Part shown: one piece after another, positions 1 to 8,964 of the stretch
Numbering within the stretch: the stretch's first letter is position 1
How the letters are laid out: each line of letters opens with the position of its first letter
From: Pseudomonadota bacterium
Lineage (GTDB): Bacteria > Pseudomonadota > Alphaproteobacteria > Sphingomonadales > Sphingomonadaceae
Length of the DNA: 64,000 nucleotides
Reading direction: 5' to 3'
Assembly (NCBI GenBank): GCA_023394965.1
Contig: JAEWZX010000030.1
Coordinates: 124,001 to 188,000 of the forward strand
The notes under the pieces: model-generated
Databases searched by the model: none
The model's input: the letters and a program-made list of their open reading frames with translations, nothing else
What the model was told of the DNA's origin: nothing
Program-made: the position numbers and the translations under genes

Positions 1-991
1 GGTTCCGACAGAGGGCGAAGTTACCCTTGAGGACGCGGTTCAGGGGAAGGTTACAGTCAAGAACTCCGAGATCGACGACTACGTGCTGCTGCGCGCCGAT
101 GGCACGCCGACCTATATGCTGGCTGTGGTGGTGGACGATCACGATATGGGAATTACCCATGTGATCCGCGGCGATGACCATCTCAACAATGCGTTTCGCC
201 AGTTGCCCATCCTGCGCGCAATGAACCAGATCGAAGGCGGCTGGCCCGATCCGGTCTATGCCCATGTGCCTCTCATTCATGGGCCCGATGGCGCCAAGAT
301 GTCCAAGCGCCATGGCGCGGTCGGTGTCGAGGCGTATCGTGATGAGGAAGGCATGCTTCCCGAAGCGCTTTTCAATTATCTTCTGAGACTTGGCTGGGGC
401 CACGGAGACCGCGAAGAAATCACCAAGGCCGAAGCAGTCGAACTGTTCGATCTGGATGGCGTGGGCAAAGGCCCGGCACGTTTCGACATCAAGAAGCTGC
501 AGAACCTCAACGGTCATTACATCCGCGAAGCAGATGATGCGCGCCTGGCCGAAATAGTGGCGGCCAAAATCGGCCCCGAGGCTGAAGTCGGCATCCTGAC
601 AAAGGCCATGCCGGTCCTCAAAACCAGGGCAAAATCGATCAACGAACTTGTTGACGGTGCGGCGTTCCTGTTCGCGAAACACCCGCTTGAAATGACAGAA
701 AAGGCTGTCGGCCTGCTGGACGAAGAAGCGCGTCAGCGCCTCGCCGGATTGTCAGAAATGCTGCATGTGCAAAATGACTGGACAATCGAAGCGCTGGAAG
801 CCACTACGAAATCGTATGCTGAAACCCTCGAATTAGGGCTCGGCAAGCTGGCGCAGCCCATGCGCGCAGCGCTCACGGGGACCACAACGTCCCCGGGCAT
901 TTTCGATGTGCTGGTCCTGTTGGGCAAGGAAGAGTCGCTCCTGCGTATCGATGCGCAGGCCTCGCCTGCAGGAACCAAAGGAAACGACTGA
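1..991 (+). CDS. gltX: Glutamyl-tRNA synthetase, C-terminal part (5' end outside window)
   Basis: Charges tRNA(Glu) with glutamate in the cytoplasm. The reading frame is open from base 2, so only about 330 C-terminal residues are present and the HIGH motif lies off the left edge. The class I KMSKR signature (AKMSKRHGA) is encoded near 293-319. Upstream of it is the characteristic RGDDHLNNAFRQ segment, and downstream is the helical anticodon-binding domain. The stop at 989-991 is followed after 10 bases by gltA, so the two are probably cotranscribed. The alternative, a glutamyl-Q-tRNA(Asp) synthetase, is unlikely because that enzyme lacks the long C-terminal domain seen here. Confidence 0.93.
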   Translation, partial: VPTEGEVTLEDAVQGKVTVKNSEIDDYVLLRADGTPTYMLAVVVDDHDMGITHVIRGDDHLNNAFRQLPILRAMNQIEGGWPDPVYAHVPLIHGPDGAKMSKRHGAVGVEAYRDEEGMLPEALFNYLLRLGWGHGDREEITKAEAVELFDLDGVGKGPARFDIKKLQNLNGHYIREADDARLAEIVAAKIGPEAEVGILTKAMPVLKTRAKSINELVDGAAFLFAKHPLEMTEKAVGLLDEEARQRLAGLSEMLHVQNDWTIEALEATTKSYAETLELGLGKLAQPMRAALTGTTTSPGIFDVLVLLGKEESLLRIDAQASPAGTKGND

Positions 992-1001
992 GGAGAAACG
1001 C

Positions 1002-2288
1002 GTGGCCGATAAGCAGGCAACCCTCGATCTGGGTGGACAGACCCAGGAATTTCCCGTGCTGCAGGGCAGCGTCGGGCCGGATGTGATCGATATCCGCAAG
1101 CTCTACGGAGCGACCGGTAAATTCACTTACGATCCCGGGTACAAGTCGACAGCCAGCTGCGAAAGTGCGCTGACCTATATCGACGGCGAAGAAGGGGTGC
1201 TGCTGCACCGCGGTTATCCGATCGGTCAGCTGGCCGAAAATTCCAGCTTCATGGAAGTCAGCTATCTGCTTCTGAACGGCGAACTGCCGACGCAGGACGA
1301 TCTCGACGATTTCACCTACACCATCACGCGCCACACCATGCTGCACGATCAGCTGCGCCAGTTCTATCAGGGTTTCCGCCGCGATGCGCACCCGATGGCA
1401 ATCATGTGCGGCGTAGTCGGGGCTTTGTCGGCCTTTTACCATGACAGCACCGACATTTCCGATCCCGAGCAGCGCAAGATCGCCAGCCATCGTCTGATTG
1501 CAAAGATGCCGACGATTGCGGCAATGGCTTACAAATACTCGGTCGGCCAACCGTTCATGCAGCCGAAGAATTCGCTCAGCTACACGGGCAACTTCCTGCG
1601 CATGACCTTCGGTGTCCCGGCCGAAGAATATGAAATTCACCCCGCGATCGAACGTGCGATGGACCGGATTTTCATCCTCCATGCCGATCACGAACAGAAC
1701 GCTTCGACCTCGACCGTGCGTCTTGCCGGTTCGTCGGGTGCCAATCCCTTCGCCTGCATCGCGGCCGGCATTGCCTGCCTGTGGGGCCCGGCGCATGGCG
1801 GCGCCAACGAAGCTGCGCTCAACATGCTGCAGGAAATCGGCTCCCCCGATCGCATCCCGCACTATATCGAGCGCGCCAAGGACAAGAACGACCCGTTCCG
1901 CCTGATGGGCTTCGGTCACCGTGTCTACAAGAACTACGATCCGCGGGCGACGGTAATGCAGCAGACGCTGCGCGAAGTGTTCGACGCGCTGAATGTGAAC
2001 GATCCGGTGTTCGAGACTGCGCTGAAGCTCGAAGAGCTGGCGCTGAACGATGATTACTTCAAGGAAAAGAAGCTGTTCCCGAACGTGGACTTCTATTCCG
2101 GCATCATCCTCAACGCGATCGGCTTCCCGACGACGATGTTCACCGCGCTGTTCGCCCTCGCCCGCACCGTCGGCTGGGTGGCACAGTGGAACGAGATGAT
2201 TTCGGATCCCGCGCAGGTTATCGGCCGTCCGCGCCAGCTCTACACCGGCCCGACCGAACGCGATTACGTGTCCATCGGTAACCGCTGA
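1002..2288 (+). CDS. gltA: Citrate synthase (type II)
   Basis: Condenses acetyl-CoA and oxaloacetate to citrate, the entry step of the TCA cycle. The frame is open from 906, but the start is placed at GTG 1002. A strong GAGGAG lies just upstream (990-995), and the resulting 428 residues (MADKQATLDLGG...) match the usual length of about 427. Signature segments are visible: HADHEQNASTSTVR, GPAHGGANE, GFGHRVYKNYDPR and the catalytic aspartate in FPNVDFYSG. It follows gltX by 10 bases and is followed one base later by a small membrane-protein gene. A very long antisense frame opposite it is treated as a shadow. Confidence 0.96.
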   Translation: MADKQATLDLGGQTQEFPVLQGSVGPDVIDIRKLYGATGKFTYDPGYKSTASCESALTYIDGEEGVLLHRGYPIGQLAENSSFMEVSYLLLNGELPTQDDLDDFTYTITRHTMLHDQLRQFYQGFRRDAHPMAIMCGVVGALSAFYHDSTDISDPEQRKIASHRLIAKMPTIAAMAYKYSVGQPFMQPKNSLSYTGNFLRMTFGVPAEEYEIHPAIERAMDRIFILHADHEQNASTSTVRLAGSSGANPFACIAAGIACLWGPAHGGANEAALNMLQEIGSPDRIPHYIERAKDKNDPFRLMGFGHRVYKNYDPRATVMQQTLREVFDALNVNDPVFETALKLEELALNDDYFKEKKLFPNVDFYSGIILNAIGFPTTMFTALFALARTVGWVAQWNEMISDPAQVIGRPRQLYTGPTERDYVSIGNR

Positions 2289-2289
2289 T

Positions 2290-2481
2290 ATGCGTTTCGT
2301 CCTCATGGTCTTCGGGGTAGCTCTCATGCTCTCCGGAGGCCTGTGGGCGCTTCAAGGGCTTGGCATTGTCATGTGGCCCGCAGAAAGCTTCATGCTGGCG
2401 GAACGGCAATGGGCGATTTACGGAAGCATCGTCTTCTTGATTGGCCTGCTGATGTTCTGGAGAGCGTCGCGGCGGCGCTGA
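2290..2481 (+). CDS. Small two-helix membrane protein, unknown function
   Basis: This 63-residue protein has two predicted membrane helices, about residues 3-24 and 43-58, joined by a short loop and ending in a basic tail (RASRRR) that suggests a cytoplasmic C-terminus. The ATG lies one base after the gltA stop, so translation is probably coupled to gltA. No catalytic motif is visible and I do not recognise the family. Conserved hydrophobic pattern, immediate coupling to gltA and a terminator-like hairpin over its stop codon argue that it is a real gene. The next gene is convergent, four bases away. Confidence 0.65.
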   Translation: MRFVLMVFGVALMLSGGLWALQGLGIVMWPAESFMLAERQWAIYGSIVFLIGLLMFWRASRRR

Positions 2482-2492
2482 TTGATCAGCGC
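2475..2492. terminator. Hairpin spanning two convergent stop codons
   Basis: A perfect 7-bp inverted repeat, GCGCTGA / TCAGCGC, with a TTGA loop covers the stop of the 63-aa gene and the stop of the histidine-kinase homologue. It could act in both directions. There is no T-run on either side, so Rho-independent strength is uncertain. Confidence 0.4.
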
Positions 2493-3886
2493 GGCTTCTG
2501 GCGCAGATCCTCGGCCGCCGGAACCGACAAGGTAAACCGCGCTCCCTGACCCGGCGCGCTTTCGACGGTCAGATCCCCGTCCATCGCCCGCGCAATCCGG
2601 CGCGATATATACAGTCCGAGCCCGGATCCCCCATCCCCGCTGCGGCCAAGCCGTTCGAACTTTTCGAAGACCTGCTTCTGTTCGGCTTCCTCAAGACCGT
2701 GCCCCTGATCGGCCACGGTAATCAGCGCACGGCTGCCGATCCTGTCGAGCCGTATCCACACCTGGCTATCTTCCGGCGAATAGCGAATGGCGTTGCCGAC
2801 CAGATTCAGCAGAATCTGCAGGACGCGGCGGAATTCGGCAACGGCCAGCTGGCTTTCGCCTTCGGGCGGTGCCACCAGCGTAATGCCTTTCTCCCGCGCC
2901 CTGACGCCGAGTATGCCACAGGCTCTACGAGCGACGTCGGCCAGCTCGATCCGGTCCGGCGCAGTGGTAAAATCATCCGATTCGACCACTTCGAGATCCG
3001 ATAGATCGTCGATCAGGGCCAGCAGGTGCTGCGCGGCTGTCGCAATATCGGCGGCATAGGAGCTGTATTCATCCGCCAGCGGCCCGGCCAATTTGGTCCG
3101 GATCGTTTCCGCATTGGCGATGATCCGGTTGATCGGCTGGCGCAGAACCGGTGTCATATCGCGACCGAAGGACGGGCTGTCTGTAGCTTCGGTCCGTCGT
3201 TCGGAGGCGGCGCTGGAGATGGGGCTGTCTGCCGTCAGATAGAGCACGAAACCGGAACTGCCCGGCTGAGGCTGTCCGAGTGGTTCCAGATGAGCGGTCC
3301 AGTTTCGGCCAGATCCATCGATAGTGCAGTTCGTGCCATCGAGCAGGCGCCAGTGCAGTGGTTGCTGGTGCGTATTACCGGGCAGGCGCACGAAATCGGT
3401 CCATGGCTTGCCGATATTCGCAAGCGCGGTCTCCGCGAACTGGGCGAGATCGGGTGCCTGCGTATCGACAGACAGCAGACGCTGGCTGGAATCGAGGCGC
3501 GCGGTACAATCGGCAAGGTGGCGATGTATTTCCGCCCGCTTTCTTGCCGCTTCGATTTCGTTTTCAGGCGGCAGCTCTTCACTATGCCAGCTCACCACGT
3601 CGATAACGCTGCCGGAATTTTCGCCGGAGTCCGACGTCAGCGGGGCTATTTCGACCCAGGCCGTGATGCGGTTTTCGCCATCCACCGCTTCGAACTGGCG
3701 CGCGAGCCGCAGACCGTAAAGCTGCGCTTTCTCCACCAGCGCCAACAGCTCGGGAATGGCAATGCGTGATCCGATGGAGCCGCCGCAGGCGTGCTGCAGC
3801 CGCAGAACCAGCTCATCGGCCTCTACCAGCATGCCTTCGGCATCCGCCTTTGCATGAGCGATATATTTCGTGCTTGTCGTGGCCAT
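2486..3886 (-). CDS. Soluble histidine-kinase homologue lacking the phospho-acceptor histidine
   Basis: This 466-residue protein has no membrane segment. Residues 1-230 look like sensor (PAS-like) sequence. A HisKA-like dimerisation region covers about 240-305 and a complete HATPase domain about 345-455. The ATPase boxes are intact: N box with N361/N365, DQGHG at 393-397, FEKFERL at 408-413 and GSGLGLYISR at 420-429. The H box reads TPVLRQPIN where canonical kinases have SHELRTPLN. Pro246 therefore occupies the phospho-histidine position; its codon is CCG at 3151-3149. It is the last gene of a minus-strand set, starting 2 bases after the stop of the DUF2336-like gene. It may be a pseudokinase or allosteric scaffold, by analogy with DivL, which has tyrosine at this site. 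The loss of histidine is seen; the role is inferred. Confidence 0.8.
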   Translation of the reverse strand: MATTSTKYIAHAKADAEGMLVEADELVLRLQHACGGSIGSRIAIPELLALVEKAQLYGLRLARQFEAVDGENRITAWVEIAPLTSDSGENSGSVIDVVSWHSEELPPENEIEAARKRAEIHRHLADCTARLDSSQRLLSVDTQAPDLAQFAETALANIGKPWTDFVRLPGNTHQQPLHWRLLDGTNCTIDGSGRNWTAHLEPLGQPQPGSSGFVLYLTADSPISSAASERRTEATDSPSFGRDMTPVLRQPINRIIANAETIRTKLAGPLADEYSSYAADIATAAQHLLALIDDLSDLEVVESDDFTTAPDRIELADVARRACGILGVRAREKGITLVAPPEGESQLAVAEFRRVLQILLNLVGNAIRYSPEDSQVWIRLDRIGSRALITVADQGHGLEEAEQKQVFEKFERLGRSGDGGSGLGLYISRRIARAMDGDLTVESAPGQGARFTLSVPAAEDLRQKPR

Positions 3887-3888
3887 TG

Positions 3889-4848
3889 TCAGGCGACACC
3901 ACCGCTGACTGTTTCGCCAAGAAGCTGGCGTGCTTCGTCGATCTGCATTTCGGCAATCTCTCTTGGCGGTAACGCCCTGGGGTCGAGTCTCAGGATTTGA
4001 CGCTCTACTTCGGCGCTGGCCAGTCCGGCACCGCGCAGGCCGAGCGCCAATCGTGTGGTTTGCTGGTGGTTGGTCGACAAGACAACCGCCACCCGGGATT
4101 GCCCGGTCCGGGCTGCCAAAGCCGTGAGAAACAGCGCCGCGCCTGCCCTATCTATATCGAGTGCCCGGGGCCAGTCTGCGCCCATGCCTGCAACGACACG
4201 TGCCATCAGCGAAAGTCTTCCCGCCCCTTCATCGAAGGCGTTGCGCAGCTTCGTTTCCGCGCGGATCATGGCGTCTGACCGCAACTGACCGCTGTAAGCG
4301 CGCCAGCTCATCAACAGATCGTGGAAGAGGTCGCCCGGCAGTTCCGCCAAGGGCAATTCCATGCGTCTCTGGGTCTGGGCAAACCGGGCCTGCGCGGTCA
4401 GCGAAGCCATGGCCGCGCTGGCCAGCCCCCTGTCTTGTGCCGCGATCAATTCCTGAACAAGCGGCGAAAGCACAGGATCATGGCCGTATTGCGTTTCAAG
4501 CTTTTCGGTCAACTGCCACTCTAGCGCCAGGGCATGGCAGTGAGCGAGCAGACCCGGACTGCCAAGCAGATGTTCTGCCAAGGCTTCCCCGTGACGTTCG
4601 GCGAACGGTTCACGCCCCGCCTGCCCCGCGGCTTCGGCCTGGGCGCGCAGCACTTGCCAGGCGAGGTGCTGGCACATCCCACGTATTCTCGCGATGATCT
4701 CGTCACTGAACAGTGAATGATCGGGCGTGGCCAGCAGGTGCGACAGAATCGGCCCGATACGTGCGAGCATCGCATTCCCCCGTGCGAGGTCTTCGCGCAG
4801 GTCTTCATGGTCCGAAACCATTTCAGGAGATGCTTCAGGCATTAACAT
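3889..4848 (-). CDS. Alpha-helical protein resembling DUF2336
   Basis: A 319-residue, almost entirely helical soluble protein, rich in Ala, Leu and Arg. It has no signal peptide and no recognisable catalytic motif. The general style (repeated short helices, many Arg/Glu pairs) recalls the alphaproteobacterial DUF2336 proteins, but this rests on memory of family character, not on a specific motif. Two closely spaced ATGs (4848 and 4842) are possible starts. The gene is 35 bases after the upstream 399-aa membrane-protein gene and 2 bases before the kinase homologue. The three probably form one operon, so it is a candidate partner of the degenerate kinase. Confidence 0.55.
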   Translation of the reverse strand: MLMPEASPEMVSDHEDLREDLARGNAMLARIGPILSHLLATPDHSLFSDEIIARIRGMCQHLAWQVLRAQAEAAGQAGREPFAERHGEALAEHLLGSPGLLAHCHALALEWQLTEKLETQYGHDPVLSPLVQELIAAQDRGLASAAMASLTAQARFAQTQRRMELPLAELPGDLFHDLLMSWRAYSGQLRSDAMIRAETKLRNAFDEGAGRLSLMARVVAGMGADWPRALDIDRAGAALFLTALAARTGQSRVAVVLSTNHQQTTRLALGLRGAGLASAEVERQILRLDPRALPPREIAEMQIDEARQLLGETVSGGVA

Positions 4849-4883
4849 TTCTTACCGATAGAAGCCGCATGGTTAAACCCGCG

Positions 4884-6083
4884 TTAGTCCCGCGGAGGGG
4901 AAGTAAGAAACAGCGTTATGAGCACGGCGACAGACAGCACTGCCACCAGTGGCTGGATCACGCCAAGGAATGCCGCAGGGATCAGCAGCGCGGTCAACAC
5001 CACCCTGTCCGCATAGCTGCGCCGCCATCGAGCCATACTAAGCCGCTCCCCCAGGTGAAGCAGGCCGAACAGCACCGCTGGCACGAACAGCCGCAGCCAT
5101 CCGGTATCTTCGGGTGACGACAGGGCAATCAATATGACCAGCAACGGGTCGAACAGGATGGTGATTGCCTGAATCAGCGATGGCACGCGTGGCCTGACCT
5201 GCCCCGCGTTGGAAACGCGCCGTACCACTTCTTCCATAGCGAAGAGCAGGGCCGCCACCGCAACTGCCCCGAAGGCAGGCAGCAGCCAGCCCGCAATCGC
5301 GAGCGCCAGAGCCATGACACCGGCGAGAACCGTGGACAACGCGAGAATTCGTGGAAGCCGGCCTCCCATTGTATCCTGCGCAAGCCGGACCCCCATCCGT
5401 TCGGCAATGGCGAGGCCTGGGGCCGTGAATGGAGCAACATCGGCATGGCCTGAAACCCAGCTCCGCTCCCGCGTGGCCAGTTCTTCCGGCGATGGATCGC
5501 GCAACCAGGCATGTTCTTCGAGCAGGCGGACTTCCAGCGGATGCGTTCGCACGCCCGACTGTAACGCTATTCTCAGAAGGGCCGACGGTGCGTCGATATC
5601 GCCCGGCAGTTGGGCAAGGTTTTCGACCGCATTGCCTCTGGTCAACAATGCACCGGCCCAGGCAAACTGGGCATCGACCCTCTCATACCCGCGGCTGATC
5701 GCCGGTTCTTCAGGGAACACCAGGATACAGGGTTTCGAAAGGTGGCGAAGAACAGGGTCTTCTTCCGGCAGTATGCCGGGAGCAAGCACCAGTAATTCGT
5801 CATTCGCAGTAACCAGACCGGAAAGCTTGCGCGGATCACGAACCGCTATGAAGCGTGCGCCCGCCGCTTCCGCTCGATGCTGCAGATCGATGACCTCCCT
5901 GCCCACCGCATTCGCGAGACAGGCAATGGTTTCGCACCCGGCAGACAATGCAATGTCCAGCTGCCGTTCTACAAGGCGTGCCCCTGCCAGCATCCGAAAC
6001 GGCGCGGGCACTTTGCGCGGATCGGCTTGGCCATCTAGCACGGACAGCAGGGCGATGCGCACGTTTAACTCCGGAAAAGACAC
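4884..6083 (-). CDS. Membrane protein with nucleotidyltransferase-like N-terminal domain
   Basis: 399 residues in two parts. Residues 1 to about 235 look like an alpha/beta domain resembling a sugar- or inositol-phosphate nucleotidyltransferase. They have an RMLAGARLVERQLDIALSAG segment, which in that family follows the nucleotide-binding loop, but the usual GxGxR loop itself is not seen. Residues 245-395 contain about six hydrophobic helices with a GERLSMARWRR loop. The CDP-alcohol phosphatidyltransferase signature is absent, so it is not an obvious bifunctional inositol-phosphate synthase. It is first in a minus-strand set with the DUF2336-like protein and the kinase homologue, and diverges from the TipN-like gene. 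Function unknown; a degenerate transferase fused to a membrane module is my best reading. Confidence 0.6.
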   Translation of the reverse strand: MSFPELNVRIALLSVLDGQADPRKVPAPFRMLAGARLVERQLDIALSAGCETIACLANAVGREVIDLQHRAEAAGARFIAVRDPRKLSGLVTANDELLVLAPGILPEEDPVLRHLSKPCILVFPEEPAISRGYERVDAQFAWAGALLTRGNAVENLAQLPGDIDAPSALLRIALQSGVRTHPLEVRLLEEHAWLRDPSPEELATRERSWVSGHADVAPFTAPGLAIAERMGVRLAQDTMGGRLPRILALSTVLAGVMALALAIAGWLLPAFGAVAVAALLFAMEEVVRRVSNAGQVRPRVPSLIQAITILFDPLLVILIALSSPEDTGWLRLFVPAVLFGLLHLGERLSMARWRRSYADRVVLTALLIPAAFLGVIQPLVAVLSVAVLITLFLTSPPRD

Positions 6084-6339
6084 AGGATAGTAAGCCTGCT
6101 TTTAAAGGCTGTATCGGGGTCTAGCCAACCCGCTCATTATATTTTCTGCATACTTCTGCCGAATGCCGGAATGGCACATCCCACGATTCGGGGCAGCCAG
6201 TCGCTATTATTCGCGAACGCGCGTCGTCCGTCCGGGCGATGGGAACCTGTCCCGGCGGTGATACACCATGGTCACAATCCCAAGCAAAGCGGTTAATTGC
6301 AGTTTAAGGCCGCAAGGTTTGGTGATAGCTTTCCAGCTT

Positions 6340-8961
6340 ATGAGAAAGCGCCCCCTGATCCAGGCAGTCGATCATTCGACCGAACAAGATGCTCCGGAAA
6401 TTTCTGTTTCCCCCAGTGTTGCTGACGAAACATCGGTCGACGACGAAAGCGTCTTTGAAGAGGATTGGCTGGAAGATGAGGAGGTGATGGCTGCGCGCCC
6501 GTGGCTGGCTCCTGCTGTTGCAGCGGGCATTGTCATCCTGTGGACAGCCTTTTTCGGCTGGGCGCATTACACCGAGATTACGGCAAGCCCAAATCCTGGC
6601 GAATGGACAGCACTGATCTCGCAATGGGCGGTGCCCGTACTCCTCGTGGTTGCGCTTTGGCTTGTCGCCATGAGAAATTCCACCCGCGAAGCCAAACGGT
6701 TTTCTGACGTTGCCCACGCGCTGTCGACACAATCGGCTGAACTGGAAAATCGGCTCATCACGGTCAACCGCGAGTTGAGCTTGGCGCGCGAATTTCTGAC
6801 CAGCCAGACCCGCGAACTCGACTATCTGGGCCGGACAGCAACCGATCGACTTTCGGAACATGCCGACCGACTGCAAACGCTGATCGGGGAAAATGGCGAT
6901 CGCGTGGAAGTGATTGCGAATGTCAGCGTCAATGCGTTGGAAAACATGGACAAATTGCGCAACAATCTGCCGGTCATCGCCAATTCGGCAAAGGATGTAT
7001 CAAACCAGATCGGCGGTGCCGGACGTGAAGCTCGGGCCCAGCTGGACGATCTGATCGACGGGTTCGAGCGGTTGAACGAATTCGGCATGGCGAGCGAGCG
7101 GCAGATCGCCTCTCTGCGCAAGCGTGTCGATGCATCGCTGGAAGCGTTCAGCGCTCAGGCCGATCAGCTTGGCGAAATCACCGAACAGCGCTTTGCAGAG
7201 CTGCGGGACAGCAGCGAAGCTTTCCGTGGCGAACTGGATAGCCGTGAAGTCGACGCCCTGACTTCCATCAGGACCCGCTTCGAAAATCTGCGGAATGAAA
7301 TTGCGGAAACCGACGCTGCGTCTGCTGTCGAGCGCGAAGCGGCACTGCAGGACCTGACCGGAAGGCTCGATAAAATCCGCCGGGAAAGCACGGATTTTGC
7401 CGCCGAAATCCGGGATGGCGAAGCACATGCCCTGACTGCCTGGGCAAGCCAGATCGAAGCGATGCAGAACCGCCTTGGCGAAGCGGTCGCAACGGTAAAG
7501 CGCATTGACGAAGAAGCCCTGGCATCTGCCAACGCCAATTTGCAGGACCTGTTCGACGAAGCCGAAGCGGTCGATGCCAGGATTGCGGAGCGCAATCGCC
7601 TGTTCGCGGAAGAAATCGGCCGACGGCAGGCGGAAATTCGCGAGGCTGAGGAGGCAGCACATACGAACCTCACGGAACGTCTGGCTACGCTGGACGAAGC
7701 TATTGCCGACCGCCGGGCAGCTCAGGCCGAACAGCTTTCGCTGATCGCGGCCGAAGGCGAAGAACTGGCGGACAGGATCGCCGCGCTCGGCACGACTTTC
7801 GAAACGGTTTCCTCGCAAGGTCGTGAGGCGCGGGGCGAATTGGCCAGCGGCATCGACGTTCTGAACGCAAAGCTGGTGGAAAGCCGTGAATCGCTCGACG
7901 GGACGGACATGGCGGTATCCGCCCTGACCGATGCCAGCGTCCGGCTGCTTGAACTTATTCAGGCCAGCGCCAAGCACAGCCGCGACGACCTGCCCATCGC
8001 CATGGAAGCGAGCGAGGCGCGGCTGGTGGGAATCGAGCGCCGTGCCGAAGAGGTAAAGGGTCTGCTCGACCAGGCCAAGACGGCAGGCGAAATGCTGACC
8101 GCGAGCATGGCTGCTGCCGAAATCCGTAGCCGCGAAGCCATGGACGGCGTCGATGATTTCCAGGCCCGCTTTGGCGAAACTGCTGCGGCACAGGTCGACG
8201 GCATAGAGCGGTTGCGTGCGAGTGTCGCGGCTCTGGGCGAAGAAAGCCGGGTGGTTTCCCAACAGGCGCAGGGCGAACTGCGCGATGCCATCGCATCGCT
8301 GGAAGCCAGCGCCCGCGGTGCTCTCAAAGCCATCGAAACCGAACAGGCAGAACGGATTTCACGCATTGCGGAAAAGGTCGGCGAACAGAGCGCAGAAGCC
8401 ATCGACAAGGCTCTGCAGGAACACACCGAAGATGCCATCGCCTCGCTCGACCGGGCGACGGAGCGGTCGGCAGAGACCGGGCGGGAAGTCACGCGCCAGC
8501 TGCGCGACCAGCTGGCCAAGGTCAACGAACTCACCGGCAATCTGGAGAGCCGCATCGCTCATGCCCGGGAACGCGCGACCGAAGATGTCGGCAACGATTT
8601 CTCGCGCCGCGTTGCGCTCATAACGGAAAGCCTGAATTCCAACGCGATCGACATTGCGAAGGCTTTGTCGACCGAAATTACCGATACGGCCTGGGCCAGT
8701 TACCTACGCGGGGATCGCGGGATCTTCACCCGGCGAGCAGTGCGGCTGCTGGACAATACCGAAGCACGCGAAATCGCCGAGCTGTACGACGCCGATCACG
8801 ACTTCCGCGAACACGTCAGCCGCTACATCCACGACTTCGAAGCCATGCTGCGCACCATGCTGTCGACCCGCGACGGCAACGCCGTAAGCGTAACGCTGCT
8901 CAGTAGCGATATGGGCAAGCTTTATGTAGTTCTGGCCCAGGCTCTCGAGCGGCTGAGATAG
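6340..8961 (+). CDS. Large two-TM coiled-coil protein, TipN-like polarity factor candidate
   Basis: About 873 residues: an acidic N-terminal segment, two membrane helices (about 56-75 and 93-111), then roughly 650 residues of Ala/Glu/Arg/Leu-rich coiled coil, and a compact C-terminal domain containing GDRGIFTRRAVRLL. This architecture and length match Caulobacter TipN, a membrane-anchored birth-scar marker of about 888 residues; the assignment is inference from architecture. The frame is open from ATG 6268, but the 24 residues before ATG 6340 look non-coding. No strong Shine-Dalgarno decides between them; GTG 6322 is also possible. It diverges from the minus-strand membrane/DUF2336/kinase set across a 256-base gap and converges with the DUF1467 gene 3 bases away. 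Confidence 0.6.
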   Translation: MRKRPLIQAVDHSTEQDAPEISVSPSVADETSVDDESVFEEDWLEDEEVMAARPWLAPAVAAGIVILWTAFFGWAHYTEITASPNPGEWTALISQWAVPVLLVVALWLVAMRNSTREAKRFSDVAHALSTQSAELENRLITVNRELSLAREFLTSQTRELDYLGRTATDRLSEHADRLQTLIGENGDRVEVIANVSVNALENMDKLRNNLPVIANSAKDVSNQIGGAGREARAQLDDLIDGFERLNEFGMASERQIASLRKRVDASLEAFSAQADQLGEITEQRFAELRDSSEAFRGELDSREVDALTSIRTRFENLRNEIAETDAASAVEREAALQDLTGRLDKIRRESTDFAAEIRDGEAHALTAWASQIEAMQNRLGEAVATVKRIDEEALASANANLQDLFDEAEAVDARIAERNRLFAEEIGRRQAEIREAEEAAHTNLTERLATLDEAIADRRAAQAEQLSLIAAEGEELADRIAALGTTFETVSSQGREARGELASGIDVLNAKLVESRESLDGTDMAVSALTDASVRLLELIQASAKHSRDDLPIAMEASEARLVGIERRAEEVKGLLDQAKTAGEMLTASMAAAEIRSREAMDGVDDFQARFGETAAAQVDGIERLRASVAALGEESRVVSQQAQGELRDAIASLEASARGALKAIETEQAERISRIAEKVGEQSAEAIDKALQEHTEDAIASLDRATERSAETGREVTRQLRDQLAKVNELTGNLESRIAHARERATEDVGNDFSRRVALITESLNSNAIDIAKALSTEITDTAWASYLRGDRGIFTRRAVRLLDNTEAREIAELYDADHDFREHVSRYIHDFEAMLRTMLSTRDGNAVSVTLLSSDMGKLYVVLAQALERLR

Positions 8962-8964
8962 CGC

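Noticed and set aside
873..2327. Open frame of 484 codons opposite gltA
   Set aside because: It mirrors the complete citrate synthase gene, has no recognisable protein family and is the kind of antisense frame that strong codon bias produces.
7000..8262. 420-codon minus-strand frame opposite the TipN-like gene
   Set aside because: The coiled-coil gene on the plus strand has coherent heptad character; the antisense frame is a composition effect of Glu/Ala/Arg codons.
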